DNA of 43,443 nt from Candidatus Buchananbacteria bacterium (GTDB taxonomy: Bacteria > Patescibacteriota > Patescibacteriia > Buchananbacterales > UBA6539). Positions 19,333 through 27,625 of the stretch are shown piece by piece. Every line of letters starts with the position of its first letter. Position 1 is the stretch's first letter. The notes beneath the pieces are model-generated. The model was not told the DNA's origin. It was given only the letters and a program-made list of their open reading frames with translations, and did no database searches. The position numbers and the translations under genes are program-made. Location of the stretch: assembly GCA_016930315.1 (NCBI GenBank), contig JAFGGX010000035.1, positions 1 through 43,443 of the forward strand, given 5' to 3'.

Positions 19333-20088
19333 TTATTTTCGGCGCTTTTCAAACATAGCAAAGCGAGCATTGCGTGGCAGCGGGGACATAACGCAGATGT
19401 ATTTTTTGGTCCAAGGGCTATCCCGCCCCTCCCGCACGAGGCAGGCAATTCGCTCTGAGGTTTTCGGCCATCCTTCCGGCTTTTGTTTGTATTTTTCGCC
19501 GGGGAAAAAGATGGTCTGGCAGCCTTCCTCGGTAACATCGTAAGGGATGAGGTGTGGAAATCTGGCCAAAGCGTCGGAGAGGTTGTATGGGCACCCAGCC
19601 AATCCTTTCATGCTTTTAATGGCAACTCCAATGAAGAAGATTTTGTCTTGGTGCTGTACTTTATGCATGACGACCTCTCGTCCTTTTAAGAACAGCTGGT
19701 CGCCTTGCAGCTCTAAACGTTGCCAGCCTAAACCCCGAGGTTTATTTGGTTGGAGATCGTGCGTCAGGTTTTTGGGTGGGGCGTCGAGGTTGACCATGAT
19801 GGCTGAGCTGGAGTCGGAGATTGTTTGGAATTTCAGGCTGTCGAGAAATTCTTCGCCAAGCTTGGCCAGAGCATCGAGGAGGAACTGTTTGCCGTCGGCG
19901 CTAAGCCAGTCGATGATTGCCGGGCTGATTTCCATCTTAGCCCAGACATCTCTGATCAGGCTGAACAGAACACTGAGGCTGGCAATAAGCCGGCCTTCTT
20001 CATTTGGGGCTCTCGACGTTTTTTTCGGCATCAAGCTGCTTAACAGCTTGCCGACGCCTTTCCATGAATGAGGGAGTGATTTTCCCAT
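19333..20088 (-). CDS. Orphan protein, paralog of the 31005-31685 product
   Basis: Start ATG 20088 with AGGAGCAAGGATC leader; shares IIxWxxAxGKxF...LGxxF...VNLDAPP and HLIP with the 31 kb protein. Confidence 0.7.
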   Translation of the reverse strand: MGKSLPHSWKGVGKLLSSLMPKKTSRAPNEEGRLIASLSVLFSLIRDVWAKMEISPAIIDWLSADGKQFLLDALAKLGEEFLDSLKFQTISDSSSAIMVNLDAPPKNLTHDLQPNKPRGLGWQRLELQGDQLFLKGREVVMHKVQHQDKIFFIGVAIKSMKGLAGCPYNLSDALARFPHLIPYDVTEEGCQTIFFPGEKYKQKPEGWPKTSERIACLVREGRDSPWTKKYICVMSPLPRNARFAMFEKRRK

Positions 20089-20172
20089 GATCCTTGCTCC
20101 TTGCCTCTTATTTGTTTTGCCTTGGACAAAACTCCAATTCGGCTGAGGAATTTGGGCCAGCTGCGCGATAGC

Positions 20173-20242
20173 AGTCATAGCCAGAAATTACCAACCAGCC
20201 ATTATTTAAGGCGGCAGTGTTTGGTTGCTTTTGGCCATGACC
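20173..20242 (-). promoter_or_regulatory. Leader hairpin of the 19333-20088 gene
   Basis: GGTCATGGCCAAAAGCAACCA...TGGTTGGTAATTTCTGGCTATGACT; homologous in sequence and pairing to 30859-30906. Confidence 0.65.
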
Positions 20243-20262
20243 GTTTTTCAAAGAGCTTTTGA

Positions 20263-20291
20263 ATCTTATGACTTTTTATTTTTTTTGTCAA
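20263..20291 (-). promoter_or_regulatory. Sigma70-like promoter for the 19333-20088 unit
   Basis: TTGACA-17-TAAGAT on minus strand. Confidence 0.7.
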
Positions 20292-20318
20292 AAAACATCA
20301 CCCGGAAAGGCTGATGTT
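20289..20318 (-). terminator. Terminator of the polA/DNPH1 transcript
   Basis: Minus strand ACATCAGCCTTTCCGGGTGATGTTTTTTG; T tract overlaps the next promoter -35. Confidence 0.75.
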
Positions 20319-20351
20319 GTAAAATTTATTGTCGAAACAAATAAAAGCTAA

Positions 20352-20777
20352 TTAGCTTAAAAATTGGAAGAATTGATCAATGATGGTTTTGGCTTGGTCA
20401 AAAGTTTGGTAGGCTTGGTTAACAATTTGTGGACAACCGGCAATCATGGCTGATAATTTTTTATCATCATCTTGGCGAAACAAGCACAGAATTTTTTTGT
20501 TGTTTTCCACTGCTCGGCCAAGCTCATAGCCAACCCCTAGTGAAGCGGTGGTGACTTCGGCCACAACCACATCGGCTTGCATCAGCCAGTCCATATCACG
20601 GTTGTGGATGCTTAAACTCGAAAGCGTTTTTTCGCCAGCAGTGCTCAGATTTTTGTCGCCAACGTGTTCAGTTAAAACGGTTCCGTATTGTTCCAGATAC
20701 TCAATAATTTGTCGATAGAGATCGGCATCGTCACGGCCGCCGCGGATTGATCCGGCGAAGTAAATAGTTTTTGCCAT
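20352..20777 (-). CDS. 2'-deoxynucleoside 5'-phosphate N-hydrolase-like (DNPH1/Rcl, NDT fold)
   Basis: IYFAGSIRGGRDDADLYRQIIEYLEQYGTVLTEHVG...DMDWLMQADVVVAEVTTASLGVGYELGRA. Confidence 0.9.
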   Translation of the reverse strand: MAKTIYFAGSIRGGRDDADLYRQIIEYLEQYGTVLTEHVGDKNLSTAGEKTLSSLSIHNRDMDWLMQADVVVAEVTTASLGVGYELGRAVENNKKILCLFRQDDDKKLSAMIAGCPQIVNQAYQTFDQAKTIIDQFFQFLS

Positions 20778-20786
20778 AGGTTTAGT

Positions 20787-23627
20787 TTAGCTAATTAACC
20801 CCTCCCGTCCTCCCCTGAAAGGGGAGGTGTCGTTATTACGCTCTCCCTCTCCCCTTCCAGGGGAGAGGGAGCTCAGGCTAAAACTTCGTTTGGGGTGAGG
20901 GGTTAATTTTTTCAGTTCGCCCCAGTTTTGGCCAACTGAAAGATGAGCCTCAACTGGCGCGCGGAGCTTATAGATTTCTTCCATGGTTTTTTTAACAAAT
21001 TTGGCCACCGATCCAATTTCTTCTTCGGGAATTTCGAACACCAATTCGTCGTGGACTTGAAGTAGCATTTTACTTTTTGGTGAAATGGTTGGTAATTGTT
21101 TATCAATTTCAATCATCGCTAATTTAATTAGGTCAGCGGCTGTGCCTTGAATCGGGTGGTTGATTGCCGCGCGTTCAGCCGCCGCGCGTAGTGGTTGCAA
21201 GCTGGCGTTAATTTCCGGGAAGTAGCGGCGGCGTCCTAATAAAGTTTCGGTAAAACCTTCTTCGTGGGCCAGATTTTTGGTTTTTTCTAGATAATCATAA
21301 ATTGTTTGATGAGCGCTAAAATAACGATCAATAAAATCTTGGGCTTGAGCTCTGGGAATACCGGCAGTTTCAGATAATCCCCACGCACCTTGGCCATAGA
21401 TAATGCCAAAATTAACCGCCTTGGCAGCGTAGCGCATTTCTTTGGTGACTTTGTCGAGCGGCACGTCGTTGATTTCAGCGGCAGTGGCTTGGTGAATATC
21501 CTCGCCGTTTTTAAAAGCGGCAATCATTTTTTGGTCGTTGGCTAGCGACGCGATAATTCGCAGCTCAATTTGTGAGTAGTCGGCTGACAACATGGTAAAA
21601 CCTTTTGGTACTACAAACGCTTTTCTAATTTGCTGGCCCAGTTCGGTTCGAATTGGAATGTTTTGTAAATTTGGGTCAGACGAAGACAGCCGGCCGGTGG
21701 CCGCCACGGTTTGGTTAAAGCTGGTATGAACTCGACCGTCTTTTGGGCTGATTAGTTTTGGTAAAGCTTCCAGGTAAGTTGATTTTAATTTAGCCAGTTC
21801 GCGAAAATCAATAATTTTGTTAATGATCGGATGTTGGTTTTTTAGTTTTTCTAACTGGCCGGCGGCGGTAGAAATTCCAGTTTTAGTTTTGCCAATGCCT
21901 TGAGTGGGGATTTCTAGTTTTTCAAACAGGATTTTTTTGAGCTGCAGCGGCGAAGCCACATTGAAACTTTCGCCGGAGATTTTATAAATTTCTTTTTCAA
22001 CTCGTTCGATTTCTTTGGTAACGTCTTTGTTCATGGCATTCAAAAATTTGGCGTCAACCATAATGCCGTTAGTTTCCATTTCGGCCAAAACCGGGATCAA
22101 AGGCACCTCGATTTTTTTTAACAAACCCAAGTTGTTGACCGCCTGTAGTTGTTTGATTAACGGTGTCACTAATTGCCAGGTAAAGTCAGCATCTTCGCAA
22201 GAGTAATCTGATACTCTTTTGACATCAACTTGTTTTAAAGTAATTTGATTTTTGCCGGTGCCAATTAGTTCAGTAATTGGTTGCATTGAATGTCCTAGTT
22301 CGGTAAAGACCAAACTGTCTAGGCCGTGTTGGCGGTTGCCCGGATTGATTAGGTAAGAAGCAATCATGGTATCAAAATCAATCCCGGCCAAATCAATCCC
22401 AGCGGTTTGCAAGCTTTCTAAGTCAAATTTAATGTTGTGGCCGACTTTTTTAATTTTTTCGTCTTCTAAAATTGGTTTAAGGATTTTTAATAATTCCGGT
22501 TTAGCCAAAACATAGTAAGCCTCATTTTTTTGCCAGCTTAAGCTAACCCCCAGCAGTTCGGCGTTAAGCGCGTCAAGGCCGGAAGTTTCGGTGTCAATGG
22601 CAATTGTCTTTTGGGTTTTTAGTTCGGTAATTAATTTTTTTAATTTGGTTTCTGTGTCGATTAATTGGTATTGGTCGGAATGTCGTCTGACCGGTTGGTT
22701 AGTTTTAGAAAAATCCATTTGATCTTGAGTGGGGTCAAAAAATTTTCGGTCATTTTTTGGTAGTTTGTCGAGCAAGGTTTTAAATTCTAATTGTTGAAAT
22801 AAATCAAAAACTTTTTGACTGTCGTAATCACCGGTTTTGGTGTCTTCAAGCTTAAAATCAATATTGACATCATCAATCATCTGGCTGAGTTTTTTTGACA
22901 TCAGCGCATCGTCTTTGTGTTCAATTAATAATTTACGATAGCGGTCAGAGATTTTTTCCGACTCAATATTTTTGTAAAGATTTTCTAAAGTTTTAAATTC
23001 TTTGATCAAGTTAATTGCTCCTTTTTCGCCGATGCCTTTGACGCCTGGGATGTTGTCTGACGGGTCGCCCTTTAAGGCTTTAAAGTCAACCATTTGTTCT
23101 GGCAATAAACCATCATAGCGTTCTTTGACCCGTTCAGTATCGTAAGTAATGGTATCTGACAGGCCTTTGTACATGGTATAAACTTCTGTATTTTTATCAA
23201 CCAACTGCAGAGTATCCAAGTCGCCGGTAACGATAATTGATTTTATTTTTTCAACATTTTTGTCCCGCACTAAAGTGGCGATAATGTCGTCAGCCTCAAA
23301 GCCTTGTTTCTCGTAAATTGGGATATTGAAAGCTCGCACCACTTCTTTAATGCGTGGGATTTGGTCATAAAGCTCATCAGCTTGCTTAACCCGTGTAGCT
23401 TTGTAATTTTCGTATTGTTCGTGGCGGAAAGTCGGGCCCTTGAGATCAAAAGTAACGGCTAAATAATCTGGTTTCAAGTCTTTAAAAACCCGCAATAAAA
23501 TCATGGTAAAGCCATAAACGGCATTAATGATCTCGCCTTTTTTGGTGATCATGGTTGGCGGCAAAGCGTGCCAAGCCCGATGAATCAAGGCGTTTCCATC
23601 AATTATTACAAAATTTTTTTGTCTCAT
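20787..23627 (-). CDS. polA: DNA polymerase I
   Basis: 5' nuclease, DEDD exonuclease (AIDTETSGLD) and Pol A (SADYSQIELRIIASLA, QVHDELVFEIP) domains; C-terminal tail is repeat-encoded. Confidence 0.97.
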   Translation of the reverse strand: MRQKNFVIIDGNALIHRAWHALPPTMITKKGEIINAVYGFTMILLRVFKDLKPDYLAVTFDLKGPTFRHEQYENYKATRVKQADELYDQIPRIKEVVRAFNIPIYEKQGFEADDIIATLVRDKNVEKIKSIIVTGDLDTLQLVDKNTEVYTMYKGLSDTITYDTERVKERYDGLLPEQMVDFKALKGDPSDNIPGVKGIGEKGAINLIKEFKTLENLYKNIESEKISDRYRKLLIEHKDDALMSKKLSQMIDDVNIDFKLEDTKTGDYDSQKVFDLFQQLEFKTLLDKLPKNDRKFFDPTQDQMDFSKTNQPVRRHSDQYQLIDTETKLKKLITELKTQKTIAIDTETSGLDALNAELLGVSLSWQKNEAYYVLAKPELLKILKPILEDEKIKKVGHNIKFDLESLQTAGIDLAGIDFDTMIASYLINPGNRQHGLDSLVFTELGHSMQPITELIGTGKNQITLKQVDVKRVSDYSCEDADFTWQLVTPLIKQLQAVNNLGLLKKIEVPLIPVLAEMETNGIMVDAKFLNAMNKDVTKEIERVEKEIYKISGESFNVASPLQLKKILFEKLEIPTQGIGKTKTGISTAAGQLEKLKNQHPIINKIIDFRELAKLKSTYLEALPKLISPKDGRVHTSFNQTVAATGRLSSSDPNLQNIPIRTELGQQIRKAFVVPKGFTMLSADYSQIELRIIASLANDQKMIAAFKNGEDIHQATAAEINDVPLDKVTKEMRYAAKAVNFGIIYGQGAWGLSETAGIPRAQAQDFIDRYFSAHQTIYDYLEKTKNLAHEEGFTETLLGRRRYFPEINASLQPLRAAAERAAINHPIQGTAADLIKLAMIEIDKQLPTISPKSKMLLQVHDELVFEIPEEEIGSVAKFVKKTMEEIYKLRAPVEAHLSVGQNWGELKKLTPHPKRSFSLSSLSPGRGEGERNNDTSPFRGGREGLIS
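20802..20890. repeat. Palindromic CTCCCTCTCCCC/GGGGAGAGGGAG-type repeat inside the polA 3' end
   Basis: Hairpins CCTCCCC-TGAAA-GGGGAGG (20809-20827) and CTCCCTCTCCCC-TTCCA-GGGGAGAGGGAG (20843-20871). Confidence 0.88.
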
Positions 23628-23629
23628 AA

Positions 23630-23800
23630 TTATATTTGCTGTATTGCCACTTGCCCCGCTTGAATTTTATTGATAAATTTTTCTTTAATTAAGCTAGCCG
23701 TTAGGCGGTATTCGCGGGTGTCGGCAAAATTTGAATTTAATAGGCTCGTTCGCGGAATTCAGGCGGGGTCGATGATTACAAAATTTTGTTGTTTAGCCAT
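23630..23800 (-). pseudogene. Stop-interrupted small ORF immediately upstream of polA
   Basis: MAKQQNFVIIDPA-[TGA 23761-23759]-IPRTSLLNSNFADTREYRLTASLIKEKFINKIQAGQVAIQQI*; TATAAT just upstream. Confidence 0.5.
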
Positions 23801-23835
23801 GGGTTTATTATAGCATATTCGTTTATTTGCGTGTC

Positions 23836-23870
23836 ATTCTGAGCCCCGACCTTGCGTCGGGGCGAAAGAA
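23836..23870. repeat. Dispersed GTCATTCTGAGC...GCGAAAGAATCTC-type palindrome
   Basis: CATTCTGAGCCCCGACCTTGCGTCGGGGCGAAAGAATCTC; stem CCCCGAC/GTCGGGG. Confidence 0.7.
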
Positions 23871-23960
23871 TCTCATATAAAAAAGAAGACAAGCCAGCGA
23901 CGTCAGCACGCGCAGGCTTGTTTTGAGTGCTGGAGCTTGAGCTCCAGTGTGTGACCATCA

Positions 23961-24275
23961 TCATACCCTCCCTTGTTTTCTCGCCAGTCCAAACGAGACG
24001 GCGCCGGAGATGATTGGTACAAGAATCGCCACCCAGACCAGCCAGTGGTTGATGCTCTCGGAAGCGAATTTGGCCATAATGGCGAATACGACGGCACCGA
24101 CGAAATAGACCCAAGCGGAGCAATATTGGATTCCAGCCCAGAACCCAAGCCCTGATTTGAGATTGGCTCCGCGTGATTCCTGCTCATTACAATGTGTAAT
24201 CAAGAAAAGCACGAGGCTGATTGCTGTCAGGAATAACCCTTCGACGACTATCATTACGACAGCTGTTTCGTTCAT
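23961..24275 (-). CDS. Orphan multi-TM protein (104 aa)
   Basis: ATG 24275 with AAAGGAG SD; MNETAVVMIVVEGLFLTAISLVLFLITH... Confidence 0.6.
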   Translation of the reverse strand: MNETAVVMIVVEGLFLTAISLVLFLITHCNEQESRGANLKSGLGFWAGIQYCSAWVYFVGAVVFAIMAKFASESINHWLVWVAILVPIISGAVSFGLARKQGRV

Positions 24276-24316
24276 GAACAATCTCCTTTCGAATCTCGTT
24301 GAGTATTGATGGATGG

Positions 24317-24499
24317 CTATGCAGCCATTCCACCGATAAAAAGAGCGAAGATGCAAATCATCAGGCAGGCAGTTGCCAGCCAATCGGCTTTCTTCGCCCA
24401 GTTCTCTGCTCCAATCCAGTTCAGTAAACACCTGATTGGATAGAGCGATGGGAACAAAACGGCGCAGATCAGCATTAGTATGGCACATACATCTACCAT
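24317..24499 (-). CDS. Orphan small membrane protein (60 aa)
   Basis: AAAGGAGGT SD; MVDVCAILMLICAVLFPSLYPIRCLL... Confidence 0.6.
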   Translation of the reverse strand: MVDVCAILMLICAVLFPSLYPIRCLLNWIGAENWAKKADWLATACLMICIFALFIGGMAA

Positions 24500-24501
24500 T
24501 T

Positions 24502-24858
24502 TCAGACCTCCTTTCTTCTCTTTCTTCTCCGTCTGGCGTTCCTCGATGGAGGTTTTTCAGTCGGTTGAGAAATTTGTTCCATTGTTAACGGCCTGTAGCT
24601 TCGACCATCTCTTGTCTTACAGACGAGCGCAGAGAGGCCGAGAACTATTAATGTAATGACCAAGATCGCGAAGTTTTTGGTTTGGTAGATTGTGGTGCCC
24701 GTTGAAATCAACCAGATAATCAATACCCACCAAAAAGCTGATTTGACGATGCTTGGCGATCTGCTGTCTTGAGTTAATTCAAGTAGCAACAAAACCAGCA
24801 GAAAAACGATGAGCAATAAAAACCAGATCACAAATGACACAGGGATTTCGACTATCAT
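24502..24858 (-). CDS. Orphan membrane protein with basic C-terminal tail (118 aa)
   Basis: TGGAGGC SD; TM segments then NARRRRKRRKEV; promoter TTGACA-17-TAATAT at 24923..24895 (minus). Confidence 0.62.
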   Translation of the reverse strand: MIVEIPVSFVIWFLLLIVFLLVLLLLELTQDSRSPSIVKSAFWWVLIIWLISTGTTIYQTKNFAILVITLIVLGLSALVCKTRDGRSYRPLTMEQISQPTEKPPSRNARRRRKRRKEV

Positions 24859-24921
24859 AATTTGCCTCCAGGCAGTGATATAAAGAGCAATTGGATATTA
24901 GTAAAAAAATTGGGTTATGTC

Positions 24922-24951
24922 AAAAGGCTGGGCGTGGAAGTCCTACCTTTT
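24922..24951 (-). repeat. Hairpin copy 3, AAAAAGGTAGGACTTCCACGCCCAGCCTTTT
   Basis: Shares ACTTYCACGCC core with copies 1, 2 and 4. Confidence 0.65.
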
Positions 24952-24979
24952 TAGATATAACTTGGTTGCTAGAAAAAAA

Positions 24980-25015
24980 GAAACCGCCCGAACAGAATTG
25001 TCGGGCGGGGTTTGC
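24980..25015 (-). terminator. Terminator of the 25046-25627 unit
   Basis: Minus strand CCCCGCCCGACAATTCTGTTCGGGCGGTTTCTTTTTTT. Confidence 0.9.
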
Positions 25016-25045
25016 CTAAGATAGGCAGTCGAGTTGTGTGTTGAG

Positions 25046-25627
25046 TTAAGGAGCATGGTTATCTGGTCGTCCGGGCCGGTCAGCACGGCTTTCTTCCCCA
25101 ACCTCTGTGCTTTTGTGGGGAATATATTTTACTTCGCCGTGACGACCGAAGTAGTAAATCAATAATAACAATACAATCCCAGACCAGACGCAGGAGAGTG
25201 TTATCCAGCAACCAGGGCTTGAATGATCGGCCCAGGAAATCGAGCCGATTGATAAGGCCGTGGAGAGTAGCAGATAAACCAGCCCAGATTTTTGAGGGAG
25301 GCCGTCTTCCGCAGCTTTCCGTAGTCTGTACGTTTGGGTACTCATGATGATTAGCAGGAAGGCAAATGAGGCTGTCGGTAGGTAGTTTGTTATTTGTTTC
25401 CAGTCGACGTCAACGACAGAGGATATAACCGCAACCATTGCGATTAACGTAAGCGCTCCGCAAATAATTGCTATATCTCGGTCTTGGTGGTTGTCTTCCC
25501 AGTTCATGTAGTCCTTTCTGTACTCAAGGTAGAGTTTGAAATATTTGATTGTCCAACACCCAAATAGGACAACGCAGATGATTCCAATGCCCACCACCCA
25601 GAGATTGATTGACGTTTGAATGTGCAT
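25046..25627 (-). CDS. Orphan multi-TM protein (193 aa)
   Basis: AAAGGAG SD before ATG 25627; several TM segments; polar C-terminus. Confidence 0.62.
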   Translation of the reverse strand: MHIQTSINLWVVGIGIICVVLFGCWTIKYFKLYLEYRKDYMNWEDNHQDRDIAIICGALTLIAMVAVISSVVDVDWKQITNYLPTASFAFLLIIMSTQTYRLRKAAEDGLPQKSGLVYLLLSTALSIGSISWADHSSPGCWITLSCVWSGIVLLLLIYYFGRHGEVKYIPHKSTEVGEESRADRPGRPDNHAP

Positions 25628-25712
25628 GATCCACTCCTTTTGGTCTAACCAGGCTTGAGATTGCTAATATCTTGTTATAAAAAAGCCATTTTGTCAATGT
25701 TATTGATTCCAA

Positions 25713-25740
25713 AAAAGCCGGGCGTGAAAGTCCGGTCTTT
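25713..25740 (-). repeat. Hairpin copy 4, AAAGACCGGACTTTCACGCCCGGCTTTTTT
   Basis: Inverted repeat plus T tract; also a plausible terminator of the upstream operon. Confidence 0.72.
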
Positions 25741-25768
25741 ATCTGGTGGATGAGGTTAATTCAATTGA

Positions 25769-26377
25769 CTATGAATTGTCAGCAATAAATTTTTGGAAGT
25801 CTTGGTCTTGGTTAATAATTTTTTCAATCACTTCTCGTAGATAATCAGCTTTGGACAACTTTGTATTGTGAGTTTTCCATTGCAAATAGCGCTCGATTTT
25901 TTTGGTCATCCGTAAAGTAAATTTGATAGTGGCTTTTTCACCACTGTCGCCTTGTTCAATTTGCTGTAAAAACTCAAGCAGATTTTCGTCTAAATTTTTT
26001 TGAGTGTAAGTTTTTAAATTTAAAAGCTTAGCGGCGGTTGGCTCTTTTTTAATTTCTAATAAATTTTTATCAATTGTTTTGGCGCTTTGGGTTAAAAATA
26101 GAATTGGTTTTTTGTGGGCTAAGCCAATTGCAATTAAATAGCCGCTTTCCGGTAAAAATTTAGTGCCTTCAATTACAATACCGTCGATTGCTTCGATCAT
26201 ATTTTCACCGGTTGATTCCATTTTCTCCAAATCTTGGTTGGTCAAATCCGAAACATTTTTTTCTTGGCGATTACTCAACACCGTCACCCCAGCTGAATAA
26301 AACAAATCAACAATTCTGGCAAATTGCTTTTCCAGGCTTGTCGGCGCTTTAGTTGGGGCGGCAAAATAGAGACGCAT
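25769..26377 (-). CDS. Nucleoside 2-deoxyribosyltransferase-like protein with C-terminal RHH-like segment
   Basis: MRLYFAAPTKAPTSLEKQFARIVDLFYSAGVTVLSN...IDGIVIEGTKFLPESGYLIAIGLAHKKPILFL; C-term ATIKFTLRMTKKIERYLQWKTHNTKLSKADYLREVIEKII. Confidence 0.6.
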   Translation of the reverse strand: MRLYFAAPTKAPTSLEKQFARIVDLFYSAGVTVLSNRQEKNVSDLTNQDLEKMESTGENMIEAIDGIVIEGTKFLPESGYLIAIGLAHKKPILFLTQSAKTIDKNLLEIKKEPTAAKLLNLKTYTQKNLDENLLEFLQQIEQGDSGEKATIKFTLRMTKKIERYLQWKTHNTKLSKADYLREVIEKIINQDQDFQKFIADNS

Positions 26378-26379
26378 AA

Positions 26380-27309
26380 TTAAAGAATTTCTCCCGCGAT
26401 ATTAGTGGCCATTAAATCTTTGACCTTTTTGATATTTTTGGTTTGAGCCAATGCCCACATGGTTTTAACTACCGCCGTTGGCCAGGTGAGTTGATCAACC
26501 GAAATAAAGTTTTTTATTTTGGCCAATTGTTCATTTTCATTTTTTTGTGACCAACAGATCACCACCGGCAAATTTTGATTTTTGGTTAAAATGGTAATTA
26601 ATTTTTCGGGTAAATGTTGGTGGTGTTTGGCGTTGATTACAATCCCCTGTTTTTGGTCGATGACCTGAGCAATGGTTTGATAATCAAGATCTGGTTGAAG
26701 ATGAATGGTTAAGATGTTTTGGTTTAAGCTTGGTTTAAAAATGCCGTTAGCTTTTTTGATCAAAAGTTTTTTAAAAATTCTGACGCCAAAATCAACTCGA
26801 CCAAAAATTGCTTCAAGTGGCGCGTCGAATTTATTAAAAGCTTCAATTTGACTGAATTGGGCCTGACTGCCGCGGATTAATTTATTGCCAAACATTAAAC
26901 AAACTTCATTGATTTTAACGCTGGCCGATTGAATGGCGTTAATTAGGTTGGCTCTAGACTCGAATTGGCTTTGGTCTTTAGCGGTTTGGCCGCTGGTTAA
27001 AACAATTGGTTTGTTTAAACCCAAAGTTAAAAATGACAAAGCCGCCGCGGTGTAGACAATGTTGTCAAAATCGTGCAAAACTACAAAGCCGACAAAATTG
27101 CCGGCATTTTTTTTGATTATTTGGAAAAGCTCAAGCCAGTTTTGGCTTTCGACGTTGGTACTTGATTTTTGAAAAATTAAAAATGGCTTAACTTCAGCAA
27201 CGATGTTAAGTTCCGAGAGGCTTTTAACCCAACTGGCAATTTGATCGGGTTTAATGTTGGGATAAGAGCCGCAGATGATTAAAGCGACTTTTGGTCTTGG
27301 TCTAGTCAT
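26380..27309 (-). CDS. Asparaginase/glutaminase-fold protein with divergent catalytic motifs
   Basis: GFVVLHDFDNIVYTAAALSFLTLGLNKPIVLTSGQ...SRANLINAIQSASVKINEVCLMFGNKLIRGSQAQ. Confidence 0.75.
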   Translation of the reverse strand: MTRPRPKVALIICGSYPNIKPDQIASWVKSLSELNIVAEVKPFLIFQKSSTNVESQNWLELFQIIKKNAGNFVGFVVLHDFDNIVYTAAALSFLTLGLNKPIVLTSGQTAKDQSQFESRANLINAIQSASVKINEVCLMFGNKLIRGSQAQFSQIEAFNKFDAPLEAIFGRVDFGVRIFKKLLIKKANGIFKPSLNQNILTIHLQPDLDYQTIAQVIDQKQGIVINAKHHQHLPEKLITILTKNQNLPVVICWSQKNENEQLAKIKNFISVDQLTWPTAVVKTMWALAQTKNIKKVKDLMATNIAGEIL

Positions 27310-27407
27310 AAGATGGCTAATTAATAAATGACGGCTTTAAGTTTATTATATCGCCTAATTTATTTTAGAACAAGCATTATATAGCGCGTTGACTTTGTTG
27401 AAAGTGG

Positions 27408-27434
27408 AAAAGCCTCTCCGCGGAGAGGCTTTAA
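27408..27434 (-). terminator. Intrinsic terminator of the 27467-27625 ORF
   Basis: AAAGCCTCTCCGCGGAGAGGCTTTTCC. Confidence 0.8.
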
Positions 27435-27466
27435 TGGCAATGGATTTGGTGGGTTGTCACCCGGTT

Positions 27467-27625
27467 TCAGGTGAAAAAGGGCGTGTATGGATTTTCACTG
27501 CTGACCGGTTCTCTTGTTGGGTCGGCAGGTTCGGGCTTGTTTCTGGGCGGAGTTTCGGCGAAGTAGCAGTCTTGTTGGGGGGGGCACCTATCGTTTGGGT
27601 TTGGTTTTCTGGCTGGCTTGCTCAT
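27467..27625 (-). CDS. Putative Pro-rich orphan peptide (52 aa)
   Basis: MSKPARKPNPNDRCPPQQDCYFAETPPRNKPEPADPTREPVSSENPYTPFFT; SD AGAGGTGG; promoter TTGACA-17-TAATTT at 27754..27726 (minus). Confidence 0.5.
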   Translation of the reverse strand: MSKPARKPNPNDRCPPQQDCYFAETPPRNKPEPADPTREPVSSENPYTPFFT

